Positions 9,619-17,380 of a stretch of 64,000 nt of DNA are shown here, one piece after another (within the stretch, counting starts at the first letter, position 1; each line of letters opens with the position of its first letter). Location: NCBI GenBank assembly GCA_002842855.1, contig PHEE01000001.1, positions 33,294 through 97,293 on the forward strand, written 5' to 3'. The notes beneath the pieces are model-generated. The model saw nothing but the letters and a program-made list of their open reading frames with translations. It was not told where the DNA came from and did no database searches. This DNA comes from Alphaproteobacteria bacterium HGW-Alphaproteobacteria-4 (lineage in GTDB: Bacteria > Pseudomonadota > Alphaproteobacteria > Rhodobacterales > Rhodobacteraceae). Position numbers and translations under genes: made by a program.

Positions 9619-9622
<4 letters not shown>
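9287..9622 (-). CDS. csaA: tRNA-binding domain protein, CsaA-like
   Basis: 111 residues comprising a single OB-fold tRNA-binding domain (DIRVGRITRAEPFPEARKPA, then SAQITAHY and QVLAVVNFPPRQIG). This matches CsaA, a dimeric export-related chaperone/tRNA-binding protein. It overlaps proC by 4 bp and abuts the dehydrogenase, so translational coupling is likely. Confidence 0.92.
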
Positions 9623-10431
<809 letters not shown>

Positions 10432-10458
10432 GTCTGCCCCCATCTCTGAGGGGCAAGA

Positions 10459-10962
10459 CTATGCGCGCCCGTAGGCCTCGGCAATGGCAACCTGCATTGC
10501 CGCCTCGGGCGATTCGTTGCCCCAGCAGGCAAGCTGGAACGCCGGATAGAAACGTTCGGCCGCCATGATCGCGGTGCCAATCATCCGGTCGAGTTGTTCC
10601 GACCCCGCGATCTGGCCGCCGCTGAGCACCAACCCATAGCGCCAGACCATCAGCCGCTGGTCGCGCCAATAGGTGAAGGCGCCGGTCCAGACCTGGTCGT
10701 TGACGCGGTTCAAGAGATCGTGCAGCGCATCGAGCCGGTCCGACGGCGGGTCCAGCTCGAAGGTTACGATCAGCCGCAGCACTTCGTCCTGCGCCGACCA
10801 CGCGAGCGTAAGTGCATAGGTGCGCCACTGGCCCTCGACGGTCATTGCGATCTGGTCTTCGGTCAGGCGGTCAAAATCCCAGGCGTGGTCGGTGGCAAGC
10901 GCCTCGACCACGTCGATCGGGTGCAACTCGTCTCCGAGCAGGTGGTCTTCAAGGTATGCCAT
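10459..10962 (-). CDS. YbjN-domain protein
   Basis: 167 residues. It resembles the YbjN sensory-transduction/type III chaperone-like fold (DHAWDFDRLTEDQIAMTVEGQWRTY, then SDRLDALHDLLNRVND). The function is not established; E. coli YbjN affects stress responses. The ATG at 10962 is chosen over the GTG at 10968 because GGAG lies 5 bp before it. It is the last host gene before the prophage; its promoter must lie in 10,963-11,113 or have been altered by the insertion. Confidence 0.8.
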   Translation of the reverse strand: MAYLEDHLLGDELHPIDVVEALATDHAWDFDRLTEDQIAMTVEGQWRTYALTLAWSAQDEVLRLIVTFELDPPSDRLDALHDLLNRVNDQVWTGAFTYWRDQRLMVWRYGLVLSGGQIAGSEQLDRMIGTAIMAAERFYPAFQLACWGNESPEAAMQVAIAEAYGRA

Positions 10963-11113
10963 GTCCACTCCTGCCAGTTGATCGTTGTCCGCGCGCCACT
11001 ATTTGTTGGCCGTTGAACTAGACGCGGCGGTTTCGCGTCATGCCCATGCTAGATATGGTGGCAGAACTCCGCGTCAAGTAAAGCGGAAAACGCCCACAGC
11101 CCAATGCCGCAGC

Positions 11114-11119
11114 GCCGAT
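11114..11119. repeat. Target-site duplication, left copy (gccgat)
   Basis: These six bases precede the TG end of the prophage at 11,120 and are repeated directly after the CA end at 51,017. Mu-family transposition makes 5-6 bp duplications. Confidence 0.8.
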
Positions 11120-11144
11120 TGTAGCGTGACAGCAATATCTGCAG
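11120..11144 (+). repeat. Prophage terminal inverted repeat at the tail-side end
   Basis: Starts TGTAGCGTGACAGCAATATC and ends CTGCAG. Compared with the reverse complement of 50,993-51,017, 18 of 25 positions match without gaps, and more if two single-base indels are allowed. Positions 11,126-11,144 form the putative transposase-binding core (TGACA-CA-CTGCAG). Confidence 0.8.
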
Positions 11145-11147
11145 TGA

Positions 11148-11166
11148 TTGACACCAGAACCTGCAG
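11148..11166 (+). promoter_or_regulatory. Second putative transposase-binding site (R2-like)
   Basis: ttgacaccagaacctgcag repeats the core of the terminal site 22 bp further in and in the same orientation. Two adjacent 22-bp-phased sites at one end mirror the R1-R2 arrangement bound by MuA at the Mu right end. It is nearly identical to the core at the other prophage end (ttgacaccaattcctgcag). Confidence 0.65.
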
Positions 11167-11183
11167 CAGCGGGGTTTTGGGGG

Positions 11184-12338
11184 TTACCCCTGTTTCAAGC
11201 TGATCAGATCGCCAGTGTCCGGCTTGCGGCGCGTGCCAGGAAGGTCGAATGCCACCATCCCGCCCTTGCGAAGATCAACGAGGATGTCCTTCATGTTGGT
11301 CTGGCGTACCGGAACGTCTTCCATAACCTTTGCGGCAAGTAGCTCGAAGCTGAGAGGGCGGCCCACTTCCTCCAGAACTTCGGCGATCCTCCGCGCGGCC
11401 TGCCTGACATGAGCCGGGCAACCTACGCCTGTGCGCTTCAGCTCGATCTCATCAAGATAAGCGCTCGGGAAAAAAGTCGGCTGCGGGTCACTCCCGGCCG
11501 CGATCGCGGTGCGCGTGGAAAGTTGCAACTGCTCGACTTTTCGCTGCACGCTTCGGAATACTTCAACCCCCTGGGGATGGTTTGTGCCTAGCACGAGGCG
11601 CATCTGCACCCGCTCTTTCCGGGAGTTCAAAATCGTAAAATCAGGTAAATACTTCGCCGCTTGAAGCGCCTTTAAACGAGCCTTCAACAGCCGCATAACC
11701 TTCTCATGATTCGGCTGGTCTGCCGCCATCTCGCCCATTTTCGACTTCCAGTCTGGATCGGCAAGAAAACGGCCGAAGGACGCTTCAACAGGATCATACC
11801 CGGCGTGACGGTTGATCGGGTTGGCCATGAAGTTAAGGATGAAGTCGCCCTTCTGCGCCGCAAGGAAGCGCGCGATTTCTTCGGTGTGCAAACTCCAGCC
11901 TTTGGGGTCGATGAACGTGAAGGTGAAGCCCGTCTTGCACGCCTGAGCTATTCTGGAAAGGTGGTCCTCGAAAGCGCCTTCGAAGACCTTTAATTCGATG
12001 CCGCTTTGCCGCGCGGCGTATCCCTCGAGCTTTTTGAATGTCACAGGATCCTTTTCGCAGAGAAAAAATCTAATCCGCACCGAGCGACCCATCTTTGCGA
12101 GGGCATCCTGCGTCCGCTTCAAGACTCTCACCGAGAGATCAAACGAGCTGTCGGTGTAGTTGAGCTCATCGGAGACGTCCCACGGCCCGGCAAACCCATC
12201 GATGTAATTAAAGACAGGGTCCATGCCTGGCGCCAGCAAGACCTTGTAGCTGGCTTCTTCAAGGTACCGAGACAGGAACCAATGCTTGATCCCTGAATGC
12301 TCTCGGTTCAAATAGGCTTCATCTATCTGCATGTTCAA
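11184..12338 (-). CDS. tcmP: Three-Cys-motif partner protein TcmP
   Basis: 384 residues. The opening segment (HSGIKHWFLSRYLEEASYKVL), then FNYIDGFAGPWD, RFFLCEKDP, FTFIDPKGW and the FMANPINRHAG stretch are typical of TcmP (TIGR04474-type), a protein of unknown function that regularly accompanies the DUF5131/Gp37-Gp68 three-Cys protein, its upstream neighbour here. The region around FIDGFAGPG/FIDPKGW is reminiscent of class I methyltransferase-like folds, but no catalytic role is shown. The start is TTG 12338, with AGGG 6 bp upstream, or ATG 12332. As the gene nearest the prophage end it is accessory cargo. Confidence 0.85.
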   Translation of the reverse strand: MNMQIDEAYLNREHSGIKHWFLSRYLEEASYKVLLAPGMDPVFNYIDGFAGPWDVSDELNYTDSSFDLSVRVLKRTQDALAKMGRSVRIRFFLCEKDPVTFKKLEGYAARQSGIELKVFEGAFEDHLSRIAQACKTGFTFTFIDPKGWSLHTEEIARFLAAQKGDFILNFMANPINRHAGYDPVEASFGRFLADPDWKSKMGEMAADQPNHEKVMRLLKARLKALQAAKYLPDFTILNSRKERVQMRLVLGTNHPQGVEVFRSVQRKVEQLQLSTRTAIAAGSDPQPTFFPSAYLDEIELKRTGVGCPAHVRQAARRIAEVLEEVGRPLSFELLAAKVMEDVPVRQTNMKDILVDLRKGGMVAFDLPGTRRKPDTGDLISLKQG

Positions 12339-12345
12339 AAACGCC

Positions 12346-13101
12346 CTATTTGAGGTTTGCCATCACCTGCTCTGGTACGATGTCCCAGGGAAAGCCGTTC
12401 CACTCCATGCCGTCAAGCAGCCTGCCGCCGGACTTTGGCCGCGCCCCGCCCCATTGCTTGAAAAAGAACGCAACGCCATCCCGATCGCAGGACTCGTGAA
12501 TTTGCGTCGCCCATTCCTTTTCCATCGGGCGCGCACCTGGGCCGCTTTCGCCACCCACGATAGCCCACGCGATGCCACCAAGATCGAGGTCGCCGACGGC
12601 GCCAAGCAGAGGTTCAAAGGAAATGAACCGTGCGTCGGAATTGATCTGTTTCAGGTGGTCGATCCGGCTTGTGTAGGCAGCGTCTTCCACCGAAACACCA
12701 AGCCAGATGTGCGAGGGGACTTTGCCGCCGTCATAGCGCCCTCGAATGTAGTTCCGCATCAAGGAGCTGCGCTTGGTCAGCACCTGGTAGACATGCCGGT
12801 CGGCGGCCTCCATCGCATCGAAGACCTGGTCAATGTAGCCGCGGTCGATATCTTTGTGAAACAGGTCGCTCATCGAGTTCACGAAGATCATGCGTGGCTT
12901 CTTCCAGAGCCCAGGCTGTTTCAGGCGCCCCGGCCAAATCCGAAGGTCGAAGCCTTGCTCATAGGGATGATCTGGCACGCCTCGCCAGCGCTCGGCAAAC
13001 CGCTCCGCATAGCAATTGTCGCAGCCGGGACCGACTTTAGTGCAGCCAGTAATCGGATTCCACGTCGCGTCGGTCCATTCAATCGGAGTTTGTTGCGCCA
13101 T
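12346..13101 (-). CDS. DUF5131 (phage Gp37/Gp68 family) three-Cys-motif protein
   Basis: 251 residues from ATG 13101. It begins MAQQTPIEWTDATWNPITGC and carries the diagnostic C-x6-C-x2-C motif (CTKVGPGCDNCYA), resembling a metal/Fe-S cluster-binding motif of radical-SAM-like proteins, then RMIFVNSMSDLFH, WLGVSVED and IVGGESGPGARPM, all conserved in the family. It likely works together with TcmP, encoded 7-13 bp downstream. The function is unknown; a nucleic-acid or nucleotide modification role is speculative. No gene is seen in the 219 bp upstream (13,102-13,320). Confidence 0.85.
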   Translation of the reverse strand: MAQQTPIEWTDATWNPITGCTKVGPGCDNCYAERFAERWRGVPDHPYEQGFDLRIWPGRLKQPGLWKKPRMIFVNSMSDLFHKDIDRGYIDQVFDAMEAADRHVYQVLTKRSSLMRNYIRGRYDGGKVPSHIWLGVSVEDAAYTSRIDHLKQINSDARFISFEPLLGAVGDLDLGGIAWAIVGGESGPGARPMEKEWATQIHESCDRDGVAFFFKQWGGARPKSGGRLLDGMEWNGFPWDIVPEQVMANLK

Positions 13102-13320
13102 CCGCCCGTCCCTCGCTGTTACCGCGAAAACGTAGCATGAACGAATCGGCGGCACAAACTTTCAGCGAAATCACACTCTGGGCTTCGGCGGTGGCGGGGT
13201 GCTGGGTGAAGTACGGCACGCCGTGACGCTGCGGGTGTGGTCCGCGGGCGAAGTCGACCGCGGCAAATAATGGCGGCGGGGCAGCGATGCGTAACCGGAA
13301 CGAGGGGAACGCCGAGCGCG

Positions 13321-13818
13321 TCACTTGGCTTTCAGAGCCCCTGGAAGATCGGCTTGGAGCGCGGCGTCATATCTGGCGATTTGGAGTGCCATAAGGGAAC
13401 TGGGCAGCGTGAACGAAGCTCCAAAGACGAAAACTGCCAAGCCGACGAATGCCCGCTCCAGCCAAACGGAAACTGTGCCGGGCTCGTCGGGGATCAGAAA
13501 GATGGAAAGCGCCAAGCCCAGCGTGATCAGGTAAAGATAAAAGATCAACCGATGGCGCTGCAGTCGTGAGACGACGTCGGCCTTTTCCAGTTGCAGATCC
13601 TTCCAGCCGCGGGCACCCGGATCACCGATGAACGTAATCACAGCGATCAGGAACCCCGCAAGAATCGAGAAAATCGTGACGACCGCGTTGATGGCATCGG
13701 GTTTCTCCGAAATCAACGGCTGCAGGTAGAAGGCCGCCACCCCAGACACGGTGACGAGGGCCCCGAGCCCTAGAACGCGAAGCCAATCAACTGTGAACTT
13801 TTCACCCTCGATCTTCAT
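13321..13818 (-). CDS. RexB-like four-helix inner-membrane protein (putative phage-exclusion effector)
   Basis: 165 residues with four predicted membrane helices (about 13-33, 43-65, 90-109, 121-146). From memory of lambda RexB (144 aa, four helices), the segment ILAGFLIAVITFIG plus the following basic loop aligns with RexB AGTMIAILIAALTFLIG and its basic loop, and helix 3 and helix 4 (GASFTLPSSLMALQI) occupy the same positions. The ATG immediately follows the TAG of the upstream gene (TAGATG), so the two are translationally coupled. In lambda, RexA activates RexB, an ion channel that depolarises the membrane and aborts infection by other phages. The homology claim is inference and needs a profile search. 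Confidence 0.55.
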   Translation of the reverse strand: MKIEGEKFTVDWLRVLGLGALVTVSGVAAFYLQPLISEKPDAINAVVTIFSILAGFLIAVITFIGDPGARGWKDLQLEKADVVSRLQRHRLIFYLYLITLGLALSIFLIPDEPGTVSVWLERAFVGLAVFVFGASFTLPSSLMALQIARYDAALQADLPGALKAK

Positions 13819-14754
13819 CTAGATCTCCGTTTGCCGGGCTTGCCTGAGTTCCGCAAGATAGCGCAGCATCTCCTCCCGCACCTCGCCCGGCTGCACGGTG
13901 TTTGCAGACCTGACCACCGATACCTTCTTCTTTACTGCAATTTCGCCTGGCTTGATAGATTCCCCACTGCGAAGCCAAATGACATAGTCCTCCGCCTCCT
14001 CGTCCGCGACGATTTGTTCGGCGATGCCATCGAGACCGCTCTTGGCAACTTCAAGGTCGCGACCGGGAACGCTTATCATCACACGCATCGTTCCCTTGCG
14101 ACTTTGGGCGGCACCAGCGGCTTTGCCGTCTGCCCGAACTAGCGACTGAAGCATTTGAACGAGCGGCCGACGAAGCCTCTGAACCATAGTTGGGTTTGCC
14201 GCTTCGTCCCGCACAACTCCCGCGCTGGCTTCCTCGATCGCGAGATCCAACTGCACCTTTTCCACTCCACCACCGGCATCGATGCGGCGGAGACCGTTGA
14301 TGTCAGCGATCCGCACAATGTCAAACTGAGTCCACGACTCCGGGCATTTTGCTCGCTGGAACAGCTGATGCAGATATCTGTGAAGCGCACCTGCCGAGCG
14401 CCCGGCATTCAGCGTGATGACGTGGTCCCCGGAAACGAGTGCGAAAAAATCAGAGTTCAGGAAGTTCTCGTCGTTGCCCGGGTATCGCTCCGTAAGTGTT
14501 ACTGTTTCGGCAGGCGCCATTGGCACGACCCCGACGGCTTGCTGTTCGACATATCTTGCGCAGTGCAGGAACACGCCAGATCGCCCCTGGTCGGAGATCT
14601 CCGCTCCCATCACCGATGAGCCATCGGGGAAAATGACAACGCGATCCGTGCTGTTTCGCAGTCCATCGCGCACTTCGCGAATATGTGCTTCCAGATCACT
14701 TTCGACCGAAAACCAGAGCGCGCGGCGATATTCGATGAAACGACTTACTCGCAT
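13819..14754 (-). CDS. RexA-like protein (putative sensor of a two-gene exclusion system)
   Basis: 311 residues from ATG 14754. No obvious domain signature is seen, but the segment SDFFALVSGDHVITLNAG followed by ALHRYLHQLF parallels RexA SFLFVEGDTIGFARTVFG, and the C-terminal third (RVMISVPGRDLEVAK, then EVREEMLRYLAELR) parallels the RexA C-terminus in layout. Length is close to RexA (279 aa) and the gene is directly fused in register to a RexB-like membrane gene, the same order as lambda rexA-rexB. It is probably cytoplasmic. Function as an infection sensor is inferred from context only. Confidence 0.5.
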   Translation of the reverse strand: MRVSRFIEYRRALWFSVESDLEAHIREVRDGLRNSTDRVVIFPDGSSVMGAEISDQGRSGVFLHCARYVEQQAVGVVPMAPAETVTLTERYPGNDENFLNSDFFALVSGDHVITLNAGRSAGALHRYLHQLFQRAKCPESWTQFDIVRIADINGLRRIDAGGGVEKVQLDLAIEEASAGVVRDEAANPTMVQRLRRPLVQMLQSLVRADGKAAGAAQSRKGTMRVMISVPGRDLEVAKSGLDGIAEQIVADEEAEDYVIWLRSGESIKPGEIAVKKKVSVVRSANTVQPGEVREEMLRYLAELRQARQTEI

Positions 14755-14865
14755 TATAAACTGCCCCCGTTGCCCCAATAGGCAGACAGCTAGAGCCGTT
14801 TTGCCGATTCGTCACCAAGAACGAGGCTTCCCCACTCACCCTTCCCGTCCCCTTCCGCGCATCGG

Positions 14866-14908
14866 GCCCCTCGCCGCAGCGATAGAGCGTCCATCTCGCG
14901 CGGCGCAC
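14866..14908 (-). pseudogene. Duplicated 3' fragment of the 119-aa tail-end gene
   Basis: 38 of 43 bases match 15,540-15,582 in direct orientation. In the minus-strand frame both copies encode RARWTLYRCGEGP, the C-terminal segment of the gene at 15,511-15,870. This copy has no gene body, so it looks like the original 3' end left behind when the hemerythrin segment was inserted. The rest of the 14,755-15,080 gap holds no other gene I can support; it must contain the promoters for the divergent RexA-like and hemerythrin genes. Confidence 0.65.
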
Positions 14909-15080
14909 CGAACCTGTTTCGCATCCTGTAGCGCCACTATCCTGCAGCGTGAGCCAATCGGCCGCACTTTCCAAGGCGCGACGCCACAACTATAAAGGGA
15001 GCCATGGCAGAAGATTCTTCTGTTTTCAACCATATTTAACTCAGGGTTTTTTCTGAGTGCCCCACGAAAAGGTCAATGAT

Positions 15081-15470
15081 ATGAAGTGGACTGAAGCCTA
15101 TGCCACCGGAAGCAACGAGGTCGATGAGCAACACAAAACGCTGTTCCTCATGTCCGAGCAGTTCCGCGAAACGCTTGATGCTGGCCATGGCGAAGGCACC
15201 TATGACCTGTTCATCGAGTTTCTGAGCACTTACGCCATGACCCACTTTTCTTATGAAGAAGATTGCATGCTCGCTCACCTGTGCCCGGCCGCGGATCGGA
15301 ACAAGGTTGAGCATTGCAATTTCACACAGTTTATCGACCAGGAAGTGGAGCGGTTTCGCCGCGATGGGTTCGACCGGACGGTCGCCTATAACCTCTTGGA
15401 TACAATTGACCAATGGCTCGACAGTCACATCGGAAAAGTGGATGTGCAGCTAAAAACCGTCATGCCGTGA
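15081..15470 (+). CDS. Bacteriohemerythrin carried by the prophage
   Basis: 129 residues, the usual size for a single-domain hemerythrin that binds O2 at a di-iron site. The ligands H18 (DEQH), H55/E59 (HFSYE), H78 (VEHCNF) and H116/D121 (HIGKVD) are present, but the His normally four residues before H78 is Asn74 (NKVEH instead of HK-EH), so one iron ligand appears lost. It is the only plus-strand gene between the tail operon and the accessory genes, has its own upstream region, and is flanked by a 43-bp duplication, all signs of a cargo (moron) gene. ATG 15081 is preferred because the family starts MKWTE. Confidence 0.85.
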   Translation: MKWTEAYATGSNEVDEQHKTLFLMSEQFRETLDAGHGEGTYDLFIEFLSTYAMTHFSYEEDCMLAHLCPAADRNKVEHCNFTQFIDQEVERFRRDGFDRTVAYNLLDTIDQWLDSHIGKVDVQLKTVMP

Positions 15471-15510
15471 CGAAGCGGCGCCGGGCCGTACACTGCTGTG
15501 GCCCTTCGCC

Positions 15511-15870
15511 TCAGCCTTCGGTCCCGGCGTCGGGTTTCGGCCCCTCGCCGCAGCGGTAAAGTGTCCATCTCGCGCGAAGCACAGCAGCATCCCGTGCCTT
15601 GGCGCAATGATCCTTTTCCCACCAGGCGAGCAGGCGGTTGATGATCCGCTCGCGCCGCCGCCAGGCCGCAACCCTGGGCGAAGCGTCGGCCTCGGCCTCG
15701 GTCATCCATGAAGGACGTGACCAGGTGCCCGCCTCGGCCGAGGTGGTGATATGGGTTGATCCGCCGAAAACCAACGCGTTGAGCGCCTCGGAAACCAGCG
15801 AAGCCAGCTTGAAACCGACCTCGTAAAGGACGTGCCCCAACTGCCGCAGCGGGTTTCGACGCGCCGTCAT
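15511..15870 (-). CDS. Phage protein of unknown function, end of tail operon
   Basis: 119 residues with no recognisable domain. The N-terminal half is mildly hydrophobic (LGHVLYEVGFKLASLVSEALNALVFGG) and the C-terminal half is Trp/Arg-rich (RVAAWRRRERIINRLLAWWEKDH). It overlaps the preceding gene by 4 bp, so it is the last gene of the tail operon. The end of its coding sequence is duplicated at 14,866-14,908. Confidence 0.6.
   Translation of the reverse strand: MTARRNPLRQLGHVLYEVGFKLASLVSEALNALVFGGSTHITTSAEAGTWSRPSWMTEAEADASPRVAAWRRRERIINRLLAWWEKDHCAKARDAAVLRARWTLYRCGEGPKPDAGTEG
15540..15582 (-). repeat. Direct repeat partner of 14,866-14,908
   Basis: The 3' end of the 119-aa gene, 38/43 identical to the upstream fragment. 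The two copies bracket the hemerythrin gene. Confidence 0.65.
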
Positions 15871-16463
15871 GGGGCAATCCCCAAGGCTGCGGCCATCGCC
15901 AGAGCCTGTGCCTTGGCCACGTCCAGCACCGCCTGCACCGCCTCGGGCGTCTCTGCCGCGTTGATCGCGTCCCGTGTGACCCGCCGCAGGCCAGACACGC
16001 GCCCGACGATCTGCCGGAACAACTCGGCGTTGGCGAGGATCAGTAGCGACAGGTTATCGACCGTCTCGCCCGTCAACGCCGCCTCGGCTTGCAGCAATTC
16101 CACTTGCGCGGCATCCGCCGTGCCAGCGATATGCGCCCGCGCCGCCGCCTCTTTCGCATCCCACGATAGCCGCTCGTCCAAGGGCGTGTCTGCGGTAAAG
16201 CGGCCCATGAAGTCACCGGCCCAAGCCAGCATGGCGGAAATGGCGCGGGATTTCACCTCGTCGAGCGGGGGTGGTGTAGGCGCAGGCGGGGGCACAAACG
16301 GCGCTATGTCTCCCGCCAGAATTTCGTAATGCAGGGCCTTCACGTCGAACGCCGCCCCGGTATCATCAGGCGATACGGTGAACGGTATCCAGCCGAACGA
16401 GGGGTGGTTTAGGTCAATGTCGATGGTGCCAACGGCGTTGTAGGTCGGGTTCTTCCATTCCAT
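15867..16463 (-). CDS. Tail-fibre-associated protein with DUF4376-like domain
   Basis: 198 residues from the ATG at 16463, which overlaps the tail-fibre stop (ATGA). The N-terminal part (MEWKNPTYNAVGTIDIDLNHPSFGWIPF) contains the Pro/Trp-rich opening seen in tail-fibre assembly proteins; after a Pro-rich linker (PPPAPTPPPLDEVKSRAI) comes an Ala-rich helical region like the DUF4376 domain found behind phage fibres. It probably assists fibre assembly or is a minor fibre subunit. Confidence 0.6.
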   Translation of the reverse strand: MEWKNPTYNAVGTIDIDLNHPSFGWIPFTVSPDDTGAAFDVKALHYEILAGDIAPFVPPPAPTPPPLDEVKSRAISAMLAWAGDFMGRFTADTPLDERLSWDAKEAAARAHIAGTADAAQVELLQAEAALTGETVDNLSLLILANAELFRQIVGRVSGLRRVTRDAINAAETPEAVQAVLDVAKAQALAMAAALGIAP

Positions 16464-17380
16464 CACGAAATCCTCACCCAAAGAGTTGCCCCGCCGAGAG
16501 TCACAAAGTTTCCAGATCCATCAGGCCCAGCCGTGACCGTGTGGTCGTAGTTGCCAAGGCATCGCCATGTCCCCGAAAGGGCCGTCCCGGTCGCGAGAGA
16601 GGCGGTTACAACACCCGACGCCGAACTGACAGTTGCCGCTGCTGATACTGGCGACAGCGAACTGCCCGCCAAGGTGGTTCCAAATGTCACGTCGGTCGTG
16701 CCCGTGGTCCGGCGCGCAAATGCGAGTGTGCCAACGGCTCCGGCTGTTGCGGCGGCAATATCGGCGAGTGTGGTCGCGGCAGGCGCCAGCGCTGCAATCG
16801 CCTGCGCCACCCGCAGCGGCGTGGTGATCTTGGTGTTGTCGGTGCCCGCCTCCGCTTCGGCCTGTGAAGCCAGGGCGGCACCATTGATCAAATCGGCCGT
16901 AAGCGTGCCCGAGACCGTCAGCCCGGTGTTGGTGGTCCACGCTTTGCTCGAATTGTTGTATTTCAGGTAGATGCCGCCATCGGCAAAGCCCTCGATCAGC
17001 GTTTCGGTGCCCGCTGCATTCTTCACTCTCCAGGTGCCAGTGAAGAGAGTGATGCCGCTGTCGCTGAAGGTCGCCAACGCCGTCCCGGCCGAATTGCGAA
17101 CGGTTACTCCGCCAGTGCTCAGCGCCTGCACCACATCGCTGCGCACCTCCCAGCGATTGTTCACGGTGTCGAACTTCGCCAGTGTCAGCCAGGCAGTATT
17201 GGCGCCATTGCGCATCATCAGCAGGTTGTTCGTGGTGTCGGCCCAGAGCTGATAGGGGTAGGTGGTGCCGGGTGCCGCCGCCCCGGCCGAGGCCGAGGCC
17301 AGCGCCTGAAACGCCGCGTTGAAATCGGCGAGGATCGACGGAAAGGTCTGGTCCGCCACCACAAAATCGTTCTGGCTCAT
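16463..17380 (-). CDS. Putative tail fibre protein
   Basis: 305 residues, rich in Thr, Ala, Gly and Ser with beta-type repeats (TVRNSAGTALATFSDSGITLF, WRVKNAAGTETLIEGF). It starts MSQNDFVVADQTFPSILADFNAAFQALAS, an opening typical of phage fibres that contact the host, and includes the TPLRVAQAIAAL motif common in fibre shafts. It overlaps the J-like gene by 4 bp, which supports a fibre role; receptor specificity cannot be told. Confidence 0.7.
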   Translation of the reverse strand: MSQNDFVVADQTFPSILADFNAAFQALASASAGAAAPGTTYPYQLWADTTNNLLMMRNGANTAWLTLAKFDTVNNRWEVRSDVVQALSTGGVTVRNSAGTALATFSDSGITLFTGTWRVKNAAGTETLIEGFADGGIYLKYNNSSKAWTTNTGLTVSGTLTADLINGAALASQAEAEAGTDNTKITTPLRVAQAIAALAPAATTLADIAAATAGAVGTLAFARRTTGTTDVTFGTTLAGSSLSPVSAAATVSSASGVVTASLATGTALSGTWRCLGNYDHTVTAGPDGSGNFVTLGGATLWVRIS

